In this document: positions 33,632 to 41,611 of the stretch, one piece after another
How the letters are laid out: each line of letters starts with the position of its first letter
Position numbering within the stretch: position 1 is the first letter of the stretch
From: Streptococcus sanguinis
GTDB lineage: Bacteria > Bacillota > Bacilli > Lactobacillales > Streptococcaceae
Direction: 5' to 3'
NCBI RefSeq assembly: GCF_026781265.1
Contig: NZ_JAKUVC010000002.1
Span: 434,001-498,000, forward strand
DNA length: 64,000 nucleotides
The notes under the pieces: generated by a model
Database searches by the model: none
Told to the model about the DNA's origin: nothing
Seen by the model: the letters and a program-made list of their open reading frames with translations, nothing else
Translations under genes and position numbers: made by a program

Positions 33632-34900
33632 TCACTCCTTCAAAGCTTCAAACTTAGCTTTCATGGTAGGATTTTTGCGTGTCAGTTTTTTGACAGAGAC
33701 ATCGTCCAGTTTGTTGTTTGCCAAGCGCAGCTGGTTTTCAGAGGTTGTCAGGAACTTCTTGATTTCTTCCATACGGCGGATGGCCTTGTCAATCTCCTCG
33801 ATGGCCTTGCCAAAATTGGTCGAAGCAGACTGATAGTTCTTGGCAAAAGCTACTTTAAAGGCATCCAAATCTTCCTCAAAATGCGTAATATCAATGTTCT
33901 GCTCCCTAACCAAGGCCAGTTCCTGCTTGTACTGGAGCGAGTTAAGCGCAGCATTACGTAGGAGGGTAATCATGGGCAGAAAGAACTGAGGCCGGATAAC
34001 ATACATCTTCTCATAGGCATAGGACACATCGACAATACCCGAATTGTAGAGCTCGCTGTCAGCCTCCAGAAGTGTCACCAAAATAGCATACTCGCAGCCT
34101 TTCTCCCGCCGGTCCTTATCCAGCTCTTTGAAGAAATGCTCGTTTTTCTTCTTGGTCGCTGTCTCATCACCTTCATTCTTCATTTCAAACATGATGGAGA
34201 GGATTTCTACACCATTTTTATCCACCTCACGGTAAATATAGTCACCCTTGCTGCCTGTTCTGGCATCATTGTCCTTGCCAAACTCCGCTTGTGGAAACAT
34301 GGCCATACGGTTCTTGTTAAACTCGTACTCACAGTGCTGTTCCAGACTCTCACCAATCATCTTAGTAGACTGCTTGGCCTTGAAATCCTTGTAGAACTCT
34401 ATGGTCTCATCTTTCTGCCGCAGCTCTACCTCATAGCGCTCTTTGAGCGAGGTCTGAGCCAGAGCTGCTTCCTTTTCTTGCAAAACTAGCCGATTCTTAA
34501 CCTCGTCTCGCTCTTTTTCCAGCACAGACAAGGTCTTTTGCAGTTGATTTTCATGCTCCAAGCGCAGAGTTGTCAGTTGACTTTCCAATTGCTGAACTTC
34601 CTTATCCTTCTCCTGCAATTGAAGACTAGCTGCCTGCTCCGCCTCTTTCTTTGCCAATTCCTGCTGGGTCTCAAACTGAGCAATTTGACTTTGAAGATTG
34701 CTAATTTCCTGTTCTTTCTGAGATAGGAGAGCTTGTTGGGCATTCTGGGATTTTTGCTCTGCTAAAGCCAGTTCCTGCTCAATCCGAGCATGAATCTCCT
34801 TGTCAAACTCTGCTGTCCGAACCTGCGACAAAAGCTCACTGTACTGGCTCTCATTGACTGTAAAAACCTCCCCACAGTTGGGGCATTTGATTTCGTTCAT
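33632..34900 (-). CDS. DUF2130 coiled-coil protein
   Basis: A 422-residue cytoplasmic protein. The N-terminus has one CPNCGEVF pair, residues about 30-175 are a Gln/Glu/Lys-rich coiled coil, and the C-terminal part from about 190 is the DUF2130 domain with EYEFNKNRMAMFPQAEFGKDND and the conserved SIMFEMKNEGDETATKKKNE. The latter resembles a nuclease-like E-x-K site, and the family has been suggested to have nuclease relatives, but activity is unproven here. I chose the ATG at 34900, which has GAGG six bases upstream. It is the first gene of a four-gene operon, with its -10 in the terminator-promoter module at 35041. Confidence 0.88.
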   Translation of the reverse strand: MNEIKCPNCGEVFTVNESQYSELLSQVRTAEFDKEIHARIEQELALAEQKSQNAQQALLSQKEQEISNLQSQIAQFETQQELAKKEAEQAASLQLQEKDKEVQQLESQLTTLRLEHENQLQKTLSVLEKERDEVKNRLVLQEKEAALAQTSLKERYEVELRQKDETIEFYKDFKAKQSTKMIGESLEQHCEYEFNKNRMAMFPQAEFGKDNDARTGSKGDYIYREVDKNGVEILSIMFEMKNEGDETATKKKNEHFFKELDKDRREKGCEYAILVTLLEADSELYNSGIVDVSYAYEKMYVIRPQFFLPMITLLRNAALNSLQYKQELALVREQNIDITHFEEDLDAFKVAFAKNYQSASTNFGKAIEEIDKAIRRMEEIKKFLTTSENQLRLANNKLDDVSVKKLTRKNPTMKAKFEALKE

Positions 34901-35040
34901 GGGGTACCTCTTCATCTAAAATTAAACATTTTATTCTTTTTTTCCAAGTTGATAGATTATATCGCTATCATTTATTATTTCTAACTCTATTTTTCATCAT
35001 TCTCCCAAATTCACTAATCTACTTCTCACAACTATCAACT

Positions 35041-35046
35041 ATTATA
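35041..35046 (-). promoter_or_regulatory. Extended -10 promoter of the DUF2130 operon
   Basis: TATAAT preceded by TGG on the minus strand (extended -10). It lies directly after the terminator at 35062-35092. The 141-base stretch between it and the gene holds nothing else I recognise. Confidence 0.55.
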
Positions 35047-35061
35047 CCATTACTGCCAATA

Positions 35062-35092
35062 AATGAAAAACAGCAAGCCAAACGGCTTGCTC
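35062..35092 (-). terminator. Terminator of the unknown anchored-protein gene
   Basis: AGCAAGCC pairs with GGCTTGCT around an AAAC loop and is followed on the minus strand by TTTTTCATTT. It begins six bases past the stop codon. Confidence 0.85.
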
Positions 35093-35097
35093 GATTT

Positions 35098-36072
35098 TCA
35101 CGGAATTAAAATGCTATGTCCATGATCCTCTGGAAGGTAATAAGATATATCCCCTGCACTGCTTCCAAGTCTACTCTTACTAAAAATGGAATAGAGTTTT
35201 GAATCATATTCAGAATAAATGACAAAACGTCCATTGTCAAAACTTATAGATGCAGACGCTGAAGAATCTTGAAAGATAGATTGTTCACTCTGAGAACGAA
35301 CCACTCCTTTTATGGTTGCAATTTCTTCAGGATATTTTTCAAAGGATATATCGAAACTAAGTTCTCTAGAAGAAGATGGAAAATAGGACTGATGTTCACT
35401 CAGACGAATACTTTGAATCTTTCCCAATGATTGTTCGAGTTCTGGAAGTTCCCTATACAGTTCTGATTGAATCGCTGATTTGAAATTTTCCTGATGTACT
35501 TGCAGCCATTCATTAAAGAAACGAGTCGCCCTTTCTTTTTGAACTCTATATACGATATTCTCTCCTGAATCAGCAAGAGCATTCAAAAAATTATACAAGG
35601 CTTCCTTTGCATCATCCTGCTCTCGCTTCCAGTCCCAAGAAGAATCTTCCGATATTTCAATCTCGCCCATATACCAGGTACTCATATCCTGACTTTTGTC
35701 TTTATAAGGGTTAGGATGGATAAAAGTAAAGGGTGCAATGCCAGCATCTGGAAAAGACAATTCAGTTCTTAACGATTGTTCTTTATTATCATTGACATAG
35801 GCTGAAAAATAGATATGATAATTCCCACTCACGTCACCGCCATTGTCATACTCTCCGCTAGCAGAACCTGGCAAAAGTGTCACCGATTTTATGTGTTTCT
35901 TTTCGAAATCCAAGTTTTCGATAATTTCTTTTTTGATAGAATCTTGATGTTCAAGAATAAACTTACCATCGTTACTATATTGAGGCTTAGTCAAAAATGG
36001 TAGATTTATAATAAGAATCGGAAGGGCAATAACAATGAAAAGAATAAAAATCCACTTTTTCGATTTAAACAT
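35098..36072 (-). CDS. Unknown membrane-anchored extracellular protein
   Basis: A 324-residue protein of no family I recognise. The start MFKSKKWIFILFIVIALPIL gives one N-terminal helix without a lipobox Cys, so it is probably an uncleaved anchor. The outer part is hydrophilic, rich in Ser, Glu and aromatic residues, with mixed alpha/beta character. The ATG at 36072 has GGAG four bases upstream; the reading frame stays open for nine codons further. The gene is AT-richer than the ABC genes and DUF2130 next to it, stands alone, and is flanked by two copies of a terminator-promoter module, which suggests a duplication or an insertion. Confidence 0.75.
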   Translation of the reverse strand: MFKSKKWIFILFIVIALPILIINLPFLTKPQYSNDGKFILEHQDSIKKEIIENLDFEKKHIKSVTLLPGSASGEYDNGGDVSGNYHIYFSAYVNDNKEQSLRTELSFPDAGIAPFTFIHPNPYKDKSQDMSTWYMGEIEISEDSSWDWKREQDDAKEALYNFLNALADSGENIVYRVQKERATRFFNEWLQVHQENFKSAIQSELYRELPELEQSLGKIQSIRLSEHQSYFPSSSRELSFDISFEKYPEEIATIKGVVRSQSEQSIFQDSSASASISFDNGRFVIYSEYDSKLYSIFSKSRLGSSAGDISYYLPEDHGHSILIP

Positions 36073-36109
36073 GAGACTCCCTACTATTTTGATTAACAAA
36101 GATAGTTTT

Positions 36110-36115
36110 ATTATA
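36110..36115 (-). promoter_or_regulatory. Extended -10 promoter of the unknown anchored-protein gene
   Basis: TATAAT preceded by TGG on the minus strand, 38 bases before the chosen ATG. Sequence around it resembles the promoter at 35041. Confidence 0.55.
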
Positions 36116-36130
36116 CCATTCTTTTATCAG

Positions 36131-36164
36131 ATGAAAAACAGCAAGCCGTTGGCCTGCTGTTTCA
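36131..36164 (-). terminator. Terminator of the ABC exporter operon
   Basis: AACAGCAGGCC pairs with GGCTTGCTGTT around a three-base loop, with one mismatch. TTTTTCATC follows on the minus strand. It starts just past the second exporter gene. Confidence 0.85.
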
Positions 36165-36169
36165 GTTTA

Positions 36170-37915
36170 TCACTCCTCCATCTCAATCCGCCAGCTGGCG
36201 GCTATTTTTCTTTCTTGGATAAATTTGCTGTAGATACCTTGTTTAGCTAGTAAGTCTTGGTGTTTGCCTTGTTCGACAATGCGACCTTGATCCAGCACCA
36301 AAATCTGGTCTGCATGCTCAACTGTCTTGAGTCGGTGGGCAATCATGATGATAGTCTTATCGCAAGTCAAAGCCTGAATAGCCTGCATGAGGGCTTCTTC
36401 GTTTTCTGGATCAACATTGGCTGTTGCTTCATCCAGAATGATGATAGGCGCATCCTTGATAATTGCCCGAGCAATGGAAATGCGCTGGCGCTCACCTCCA
36501 GAAAGACTGGCACCTCCTTCACCTATCTTGGTATCATAGCCATCAGGCAGCGAGAGGATAAAGTCATGACAGGCCGCTTTCTTGGCAGCCTCTATCACTT
36601 CTTCCTGACTGGCCTCCGGCTTGCCAAAACGAATGTTATTGGCAATGGTATCCTCAAAGAGATAAACGTTTTGGAAGACAAAGCTGAAATTGCGAATCAG
36701 GCTGTCATAGCTGTAATCTCTAACATCATGCCCGTCTAGACTAATACTTCCCTGATCCACATCCCAGAAGCGGGCAATGAGGTTGCAGAGCGTTGTTTTG
36801 CCTGATCCAGAAGGTCCGACCAGAGCAGTTGTTGTTTTTTCTGGAATGGTGAGGGAAACCCGGTCAATAATTTTCTTATTTCCATAAGAGAAGCTAACAT
36901 CTCTCAGCTCAATCCGGCTGCTCTTAGGCTCAATATCCTGACCACTGATGTCCATCGGCTGGATAGCCAAGACTTGATTGACCATATCAACCGACAAATC
37001 AACAATGCGTAGGAGAGAAGAGAAAGAGCCAACGCCGTCTAGATTTTCATAAATCATAAAACCACTGACAATCATCATAATGGTTACCAGCAGCTCCATA
37101 CTGCCATTGAGATAAAAATAAATAGAGAAAAGCCCCATAAAGAGACCGGTCAGCTTGTTCACCATGCCCTGGAGGGCAATGTAAGGTGAGGTCACGAGTG
37201 TCATTTTGGTATCTAGCTGACTCTTTCCTTCAATAGCCTTGGACAGCTTCTTGGCAGAACGGTTGACCAGATTGTAGTTCTTAACTTCAGCAATACCTTG
37301 GCTGTACTCCAAAACAACGGCTACCAGGTCCATATCCGCCTGATACTTGTCAGCTGAAACCTTGCCAACTTGCCAACGCATGAGGGTATTGGGCAGGAGA
37401 AAGAGGACGAGACCCACCAAGAGAACCAGTCCAACCCGCCAGTCATAGAGAAAGACCAAAATAGTGATGAGGCCAGTCGTCAGAAAGCCCTGCACAGTCA
37501 TCATAACCACTCGCGTAGCTACATCAGATAACCCTTCCAGCGTATTGGTCGTAACACTGGTAATCTTGCCCAAGCTATTTTGATTAAAGTAACCCATGGG
37601 CAGATAGCGCATGTGCTCAGCAATTTCAATCCGCTTCTGAGCACAGGTATGATAGCCCGCTTCCGTCTGCAGCATAGTAATTTTCAGGGTAATCCAGACG
37701 TTTAGGACAGTGGATACCAACATGATACCCAGAGCCAGCCAGAAGGTCTGCATAGAGAGATTCTTCTCAATCAGTCCCATAACGACTAGGCCGATTGCTG
37801 GAATACGCAGAGCGATGATAAAAGACTTGATGATGCCCAGATAAATGGATTGATAAAATTTCCTACGATCCTCTGCCGTACAGAAATCAAAGAATTTCTT
37901 CAGTATATTAAGCAT
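36170..37915 (-). CDS. ABC transporter half-molecule (permease-ATPase), second of a pair
   Basis: A 581-residue exporter-type half-transporter. About six membrane helices (residues 15-310) are fused to an ABC ATPase with Walker A GPSGSGKTT, signature LSGGERQRISIARA, Walker B IIILDEATANVDPENE and H-loop IMIAHRLKT. All catalytic residues look intact. The gene overlaps the preceding half-transporter by eight bases, so the two form a heterodimer. Substrate is unknown: multidrug, peptide or metal-chelate are possible. The VDPENE form of the D-loop resembles YbtQ/IrtB-type siderophore transporters, but that is only a hint. The TetR gene upstream probably controls the operon. Confidence 0.9.
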   Translation of the reverse strand: MLNILKKFFDFCTAEDRRKFYQSIYLGIIKSFIIALRIPAIGLVVMGLIEKNLSMQTFWLALGIMLVSTVLNVWITLKITMLQTEAGYHTCAQKRIEIAEHMRYLPMGYFNQNSLGKITSVTTNTLEGLSDVATRVVMMTVQGFLTTGLITILVFLYDWRVGLVLLVGLVLFLLPNTLMRWQVGKVSADKYQADMDLVAVVLEYSQGIAEVKNYNLVNRSAKKLSKAIEGKSQLDTKMTLVTSPYIALQGMVNKLTGLFMGLFSIYFYLNGSMELLVTIMMIVSGFMIYENLDGVGSFSSLLRIVDLSVDMVNQVLAIQPMDISGQDIEPKSSRIELRDVSFSYGNKKIIDRVSLTIPEKTTTALVGPSGSGKTTLCNLIARFWDVDQGSISLDGHDVRDYSYDSLIRNFSFVFQNVYLFEDTIANNIRFGKPEASQEEVIEAAKKAACHDFILSLPDGYDTKIGEGGASLSGGERQRISIARAIIKDAPIIILDEATANVDPENEEALMQAIQALTCDKTIIMIAHRLKTVEHADQILVLDQGRIVEQGKHQDLLAKQGIYSKFIQERKIAASWRIEMEE

Positions 37916-39674
37916 ACGTCAGCCCCCCTTCCATCTCATCACTATCCCTAGTAGCTATATGGGCTTGCCACATGGAAGCATAAAGCGGACTTGCTGCCAG
38001 TAATTCTTCATGTCGTCCTCTAGCTTCAATCCGACCATCATTGACCAAGACTATCTGGTCTGCACTCATAATCGTAGACAGCCTGTGGGCAATGACAATC
38101 AGGATCCGTCCCTCAATCAGACGAGCTAGACTGGACTGAATCCGTGCTTCATTTTCCGGATCTGTATAAGCAGACGCTTCATCCAAGATAAGAATCGGCG
38201 CATCCTTAAGCATGGCACGGGCGATGGCAATCCGCTGGCGCTCCCCACCAGATAGATGACCGCCGCCAGAGCCTACCTGAGTTTCAAAGCCGTCTTCCAA
38301 GTTCATGATAAAGTCATAACAGCCGCAGCGACGGGCAATTTCGATGACCTCTTCATCAGAAGCTGCTGGATTTCCCATCCGGATATTTTCCATAATAGTC
38401 TCATCAAAGAGATAGTTATCTTGGGTCACGTAAGCGATCTGCCGACTGTAATAGTCTAGCGGAAGCTGGCGAATATCCAAGCCACCATAGGTAATCTGAC
38501 CAGAACTGACATCCCAGAAAGAAGCTAGAAGCTTGGCAATTGTAGACTTACCTGATCCTGATGGCCCAACTAAAGCATTGACGCTGCCAGCATTAATATC
38601 TAGCGAAATACCATGCAGTACTTCCTCTTCATCTGTATAGCCAAAGCTGACATTCGTCATAACCAGATCCCTTCCTTTTGGAAGTTCTCGCAACTCCTGA
38701 GGCCTTTTCAAATCAGGCTTTTCCAAAATATCAATGACTTGGCCAAAAATAGTGCTGATTTTCCGTAAATCGTCCATATAACTAGCAACTAAAATCAGAG
38801 GAGTCAGAAGACTGAGCGATAGAATAATCATCAGAATGAAATTGCCAGCAGTCAGGCTGCCTTGCAGATAGAAATAACAGCCAGCCGGCAGCAGAAAGAG
38901 CAAGCCTGATGGCAGAAATGCAGTCACAATGCCCATCTCCAGATTGAACTTGCGCATCCACTCTATAAAGCAGTCTGCTCCTTCCCTAGCAGCCGTCACA
39001 AACTTATCGTAAGAAAATTTTTCCTTGCCAAAAACCTTGATAACCTCAATCCCATTGATGTATTCCACCGCTGTATCATTGAGCTTTTTGGTCTTGATCA
39101 GAGTATTTTGATAGTCAGCTTCGCTATTAGCAACCATCCGCATATAGGCCAGCGCCACGATGGGAATAGTCAGGAGAGACAGCAAGGTCAGTCGCCAATC
39201 GATAACCAGCATGGCAATGAGGACAATAATCGGACCAAAAATCCCAGCAGTAAACTCTGGAATTAGGTGAGCCAAGGTCGTTTCGGTCGCATCCACCCGC
39301 TCAACGATAATGTTTTTATAGCTCCCTGATGACTGACTAAGCACTGTACCTAAAGTCAGCCTAGCCAGCTTATCTGTCAGGCGGTGCCGCATTTCTGCTA
39401 GAATCTTAAAAGTAGCCGTATGTGACAGCATGGTGGAAATACCATGGAATCCCCAGTAACCAATCCAGGCCAGACCTGCCCAAGCTGACTGCTGCAAGTA
39501 GAAATTCCAGTTTTTATTGCCATCCAAGAGCTGATTAATCATTCCGCCAATAAAGAAATAAGGCAGAAATCCTGAAATCACAGAGGCAAAGGCAAAGATC
39601 AGACTGAGCACAAAATATATCTTATGAAGGGAAACAAAGTCCCAGATCCAAGCAAGAACAGATTTTTTCTTCAT
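37908..39674 (-). CDS. ABC transporter half-molecule (permease-ATPase), first of a pair
   Basis: A 588-residue half-transporter with six membrane helices and an ATPase domain: Walker [11 protein letters not shown]-loop AYVTQDNYLF, signature LSGGERQRIAIARA, Walker B ILILDEASAYTDPENE and H-loop IVIAHRLST. It begins 18 bases after the TetR gene and overlaps the second half-transporter. The TDPENE D-loop is unusual for multidrug exporters and resembles YbtP/IrtA-type proteins. The E of Walker B is present in both partners, so there is no obvious degenerate site, unlike LmrCD-type heterodimers. Substrate remains unknown. Confidence 0.9.
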   Translation of the reverse strand: MKKKSVLAWIWDFVSLHKIYFVLSLIFAFASVISGFLPYFFIGGMINQLLDGNKNWNFYLQQSAWAGLAWIGYWGFHGISTMLSHTATFKILAEMRHRLTDKLARLTLGTVLSQSSGSYKNIIVERVDATETTLAHLIPEFTAGIFGPIIVLIAMLVIDWRLTLLSLLTIPIVALAYMRMVANSEADYQNTLIKTKKLNDTAVEYINGIEVIKVFGKEKFSYDKFVTAAREGADCFIEWMRKFNLEMGIVTAFLPSGLLFLLPAGCYFYLQGSLTAGNFILMIILSLSLLTPLILVASYMDDLRKISTIFGQVIDILEKPDLKRPQELRELPKGRDLVMTNVSFGYTDEEEVLHGISLDINAGSVNALVGPSGSGKSTIAKLLASFWDVSSGQITYGGLDIRQLPLDYYSRQIAYVTQDNYLFDETIMENIRMGNPAASDEEVIEIARRCGCYDFIMNLEDGFETQVGSGGGHLSGGERQRIAIARAMLKDAPILILDEASAYTDPENEARIQSSLARLIEGRILIVIAHRLSTIMSADQIVLVNDGRIEARGRHEELLAASPLYASMWQAHIATRDSDEMEGGLTYA

Positions 39675-39692
39675 AGAATTTCCTTCTTTCTA

Positions 39693-40304
39693 TTAAAAAC
39701 CTAGCAAACCTCCCCAGTCAAACAAGTCCATGATGGAATGGCAAAATTCCAGCGCCTGTTCTTGGGGCCAGTCTTGAGCCAAGGGCTCAAATACAGCTGT
39801 GTAATAAGCTGTCATGCACGATCGCAGAAACTCATGTTTGACCAAACGATTGATCTTACCCTCTTTGTAAGCCAGCTCCAAATAGCGATAAGTCTCGTCA
39901 GCAGCCAAATGAGGCAGACGCATCCTGAAGTCCGCTTGCGAAGAACCCTGAGATTTAAAGAGCAAGAGCTGCATGATATCCTTATGCTCATAGAGAATCT
40001 GCATCAGGGACTGGAGATCCTCTAAGCGATGAGTCCACATATCAGACAGGTGCCCCTCTTCTAGGAAATCATAGTCACGTCGCTTCTGCTCTTGTCCATA
40101 CTGGTCTAAGGCTGTCAGAGTAGGCTCAAGCAGAGCAGTAAAGAGACTGTCCTTACTCTCATAGCGCTTATAAAAAGCCCCAGTCGTCAAACTAGCAGCT
40201 CGACAAATTCTCCGCAGTGAAGCATCTTGATAGCCATAAGCCAAGAACTCACTCCTCGCGCTTTCCAAGATTTTTTCATTTAACTCATCTGTTTCTTTTT
40301 TCAT
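39693..40304 (-). CDS. TetR-family repressor of the ABC exporter
   Basis: A 203-residue regulator. The N-terminal helix-turn-helix lies at residues 8-55 (ILESARSEFLAYGYQDASLR, then TGAFYKRYESKDSLFTALLE). The C-terminal part is a helical ligand-binding and dimer domain with no recognisable subfamily. It is the first gene of the operon with the two half-transporters, which start 18 bases later. A strong consensus promoter and two palindromes lie upstream, so it probably represses its own operon until a ligand binds. Confidence 0.93.
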   Translation of the reverse strand: MKKETDELNEKILESARSEFLAYGYQDASLRRICRAASLTTGAFYKRYESKDSLFTALLEPTLTALDQYGQEQKRRDYDFLEEGHLSDMWTHRLEDLQSLMQILYEHKDIMQLLLFKSQGSSQADFRMRLPHLAADETYRYLELAYKEGKINRLVKHEFLRSCMTAYYTAVFEPLAQDWPQEQALEFCHSIMDLFDWGGLLGF

Positions 40305-40315
40305 GATTTTAATTC

Positions 40316-40330
40316 GATAACACCGTTATC
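40316..40330 (-). promoter_or_regulatory. Palindrome between promoter and TetR start (candidate operator)
   Basis: GATAAC and GTTATC are perfect inverted arms around three bases. It lies 12 bases before the repressor ATG and overlaps the likely 5' end of the message, so a bound TetR dimer could block transcription. Confidence 0.55.
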
Positions 40331-40344
40331 ACCTTTCTTCTTTT

Positions 40345-40373
40345 ATTATAAATTCTGACAATTTAACTGTCAA
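40345..40373 (-). promoter_or_regulatory. Consensus promoter of the TetR-ABC operon
   Basis: TTGACA (40373-40368), exactly 17 bases, and TATAAT (40350-40345): a perfect match to the sigma-A consensus. A promoter this strong would need tight repression. Confidence 0.9.
40356..40372 (-). promoter_or_regulatory. Palindrome overlapping the -35 and spacer (candidate operator)
   Basis: TGACAATTTAACTGTCA is nearly palindromic: TGACA and TGTCA arms with inner TT and AA. It covers the -35 and half of the spacer, a typical TetR operator position. Confidence 0.55.
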
Positions 40374-40444
40374 GGAAAAACAAAAAAAGGCCGAAAAATA
40401 TTTTCATCAGTCTAGTTCTATTCCTTTTTCTCTTCTAAACATGA

Positions 40445-40472
40445 CAAAAGGAGCTTATTGACAAGCTCCTCT
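40445..40472 (-). terminator. Terminator after the GNAT gene
   Basis: Minus strand: AGGAGCTTG pairs with AAGCTCCT, followed by TTTTGTC. It lies just after the acetyltransferase stop. Confidence 0.75.
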
Positions 40473-40478
40473 AGAATT

Positions 40479-40895
40479 TTACTTTTTATCAGGTGCATAA
40501 ATCATGCCAGTACAGTCGAAATCTTCCTGTCGGCGAAAGCCGAGCTCTTGATAAAAAGCTAGATTTTTATCTGACTGCTCCGTTGCCAGCTGGATTTGGT
40601 AAACTTCCTTAAATCTTTCTAGCGTCTGCTGAACAAGGCTTTGGCCAATCCCCTGACGCTGGTAGTGTGGATACACCAGCAAATCCTGAATGAAGACAAT
40701 GGTAAGTCCATCCCCGACCACTCGGATCAAACCAACCAACTTATCTTCGTCATAGGCCGCCATCACAAACAAGGACTGATGAAAGGCCTGCTCTAACTGC
40801 TGAGGTCGATTAGTGTAATTGCTCCAACCAACCGAAGCATAGAGGTCTAGCACTGCCAAAAAATCTAGCTGAGGATTTATTTTATAATGTATCAT
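40479..40895 (-). CDS. GNAT-family N-acetyltransferase
   Basis: A 138-residue GNAT protein. Motif A is FIQDLLVYPHYQRQGIGQSLV near residue 70, with the Q-R-Q-G-I-G coenzyme A loop, and NLAFYQELGF near residue 115 is motif B. The tail YAPDKK is short. It follows the HrtBA-like ABC genes by 50 bases and ends at its own terminator. No substrate is apparent. Confidence 0.88.
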   Translation of the reverse strand: MIHYKINPQLDFLAVLDLYASVGWSNYTNRPQQLEQAFHQSLFVMAAYDEDKLVGLIRVVGDGLTIVFIQDLLVYPHYQRQGIGQSLVQQTLERFKEVYQIQLATEQSDKNLAFYQELGFRRQEDFDCTGMIYAPDKK

Positions 40896-40945
40896 AGTCC
40901 TCTCCTTGTTTTTTCTCTGTTTGTTTGAATAAAACTTCTAAAGCT

Positions 40946-41611
40946 TCATCGAACTTGAGTCAGCACTCCATCTTGCATCTCATAGACCTTATCAACCTCG
41001 TCCAGCAGGCGGGTATCATGGGTAATCATGACCACACTCTTATGAAATTTTTGGGTCACTTCTTTGAGCAAATGGACCACGCGCTTAGCCCGCTCTGTAT
41101 CTAGACTAGCTGTCGGCTCATCAGCCAAGATAATATCAGGACTGTTGTAAAGTGCTCGGGCGATAGCAGCTCTCTGCCGTTCCCCGCCAGACAATTCTTT
41201 CGGATACTGCTTGAGAGTTCCTTTAAGATCTAGCAACTCAATCAGACTGTCTAGATCCGTCCTTTCCTTTTTAGATAAGCGGTCAATCAGCTGAAACTGG
41301 TCTTCGATTTTCAGAAAAGGTATGAGATTGGAGGCCTGCAAAATGAAGCCGAAATCATTGAAACGCAGAGCAGCCCGTTCCTTTTCCTTGAGCTGGGAAG
41401 TATCTTTCCCATGCAGGAGAATCCGCCCTTTTGAGGGTGTTTGTAAATGCCCCAGCAAGGTCAGAAGGGTTGTTTTACCCGATCCTGACGGCCCAATAAT
41501 AGCTACAAACTGCCCCGCTTCCAGTTGGAAATCAGTTGGTTTCAGGGCTTGAACCAGCGTATGCCCCTGCCCATATTCTTTTGTAACCCCTTTTAGTTCT
41601 ATGATTGACAT
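40946..41611 (-). CDS. ABC transporter ATPase (HrtA-like)
   Basis: A 221-residue ABC ATPase of the MacB/LolD/HrtA group. It has Walker A GPSGSGKTT, the Q-loop ILQASNLIPFLKIEDQF, signature LSGGERQRAAIARAL, Walker B DIILADEPTASLD and H-loop VMITHD. The start ATG follows the permease stop directly, with GAGGTGAG in the permease end acting as its site, so the two are coupled. In Gram-positive bacteria such pairs include HrtBA heme exporters and antimicrobial peptide resistance systems. Without a heme-responsive regulator nearby the heme assignment is tentative. Confidence 0.9.
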   Translation of the reverse strand: MSIIELKGVTKEYGQGHTLVQALKPTDFQLEAGQFVAIIGPSGSGKTTLLTLLGHLQTPSKGRILLHGKDTSQLKEKERAALRFNDFGFILQASNLIPFLKIEDQFQLIDRLSKKERTDLDSLIELLDLKGTLKQYPKELSGGERQRAAIARALYNSPDIILADEPTASLDTERAKRVVHLLKEVTQKFHKSVVMITHDTRLLDEVDKVYEMQDGVLTQVR

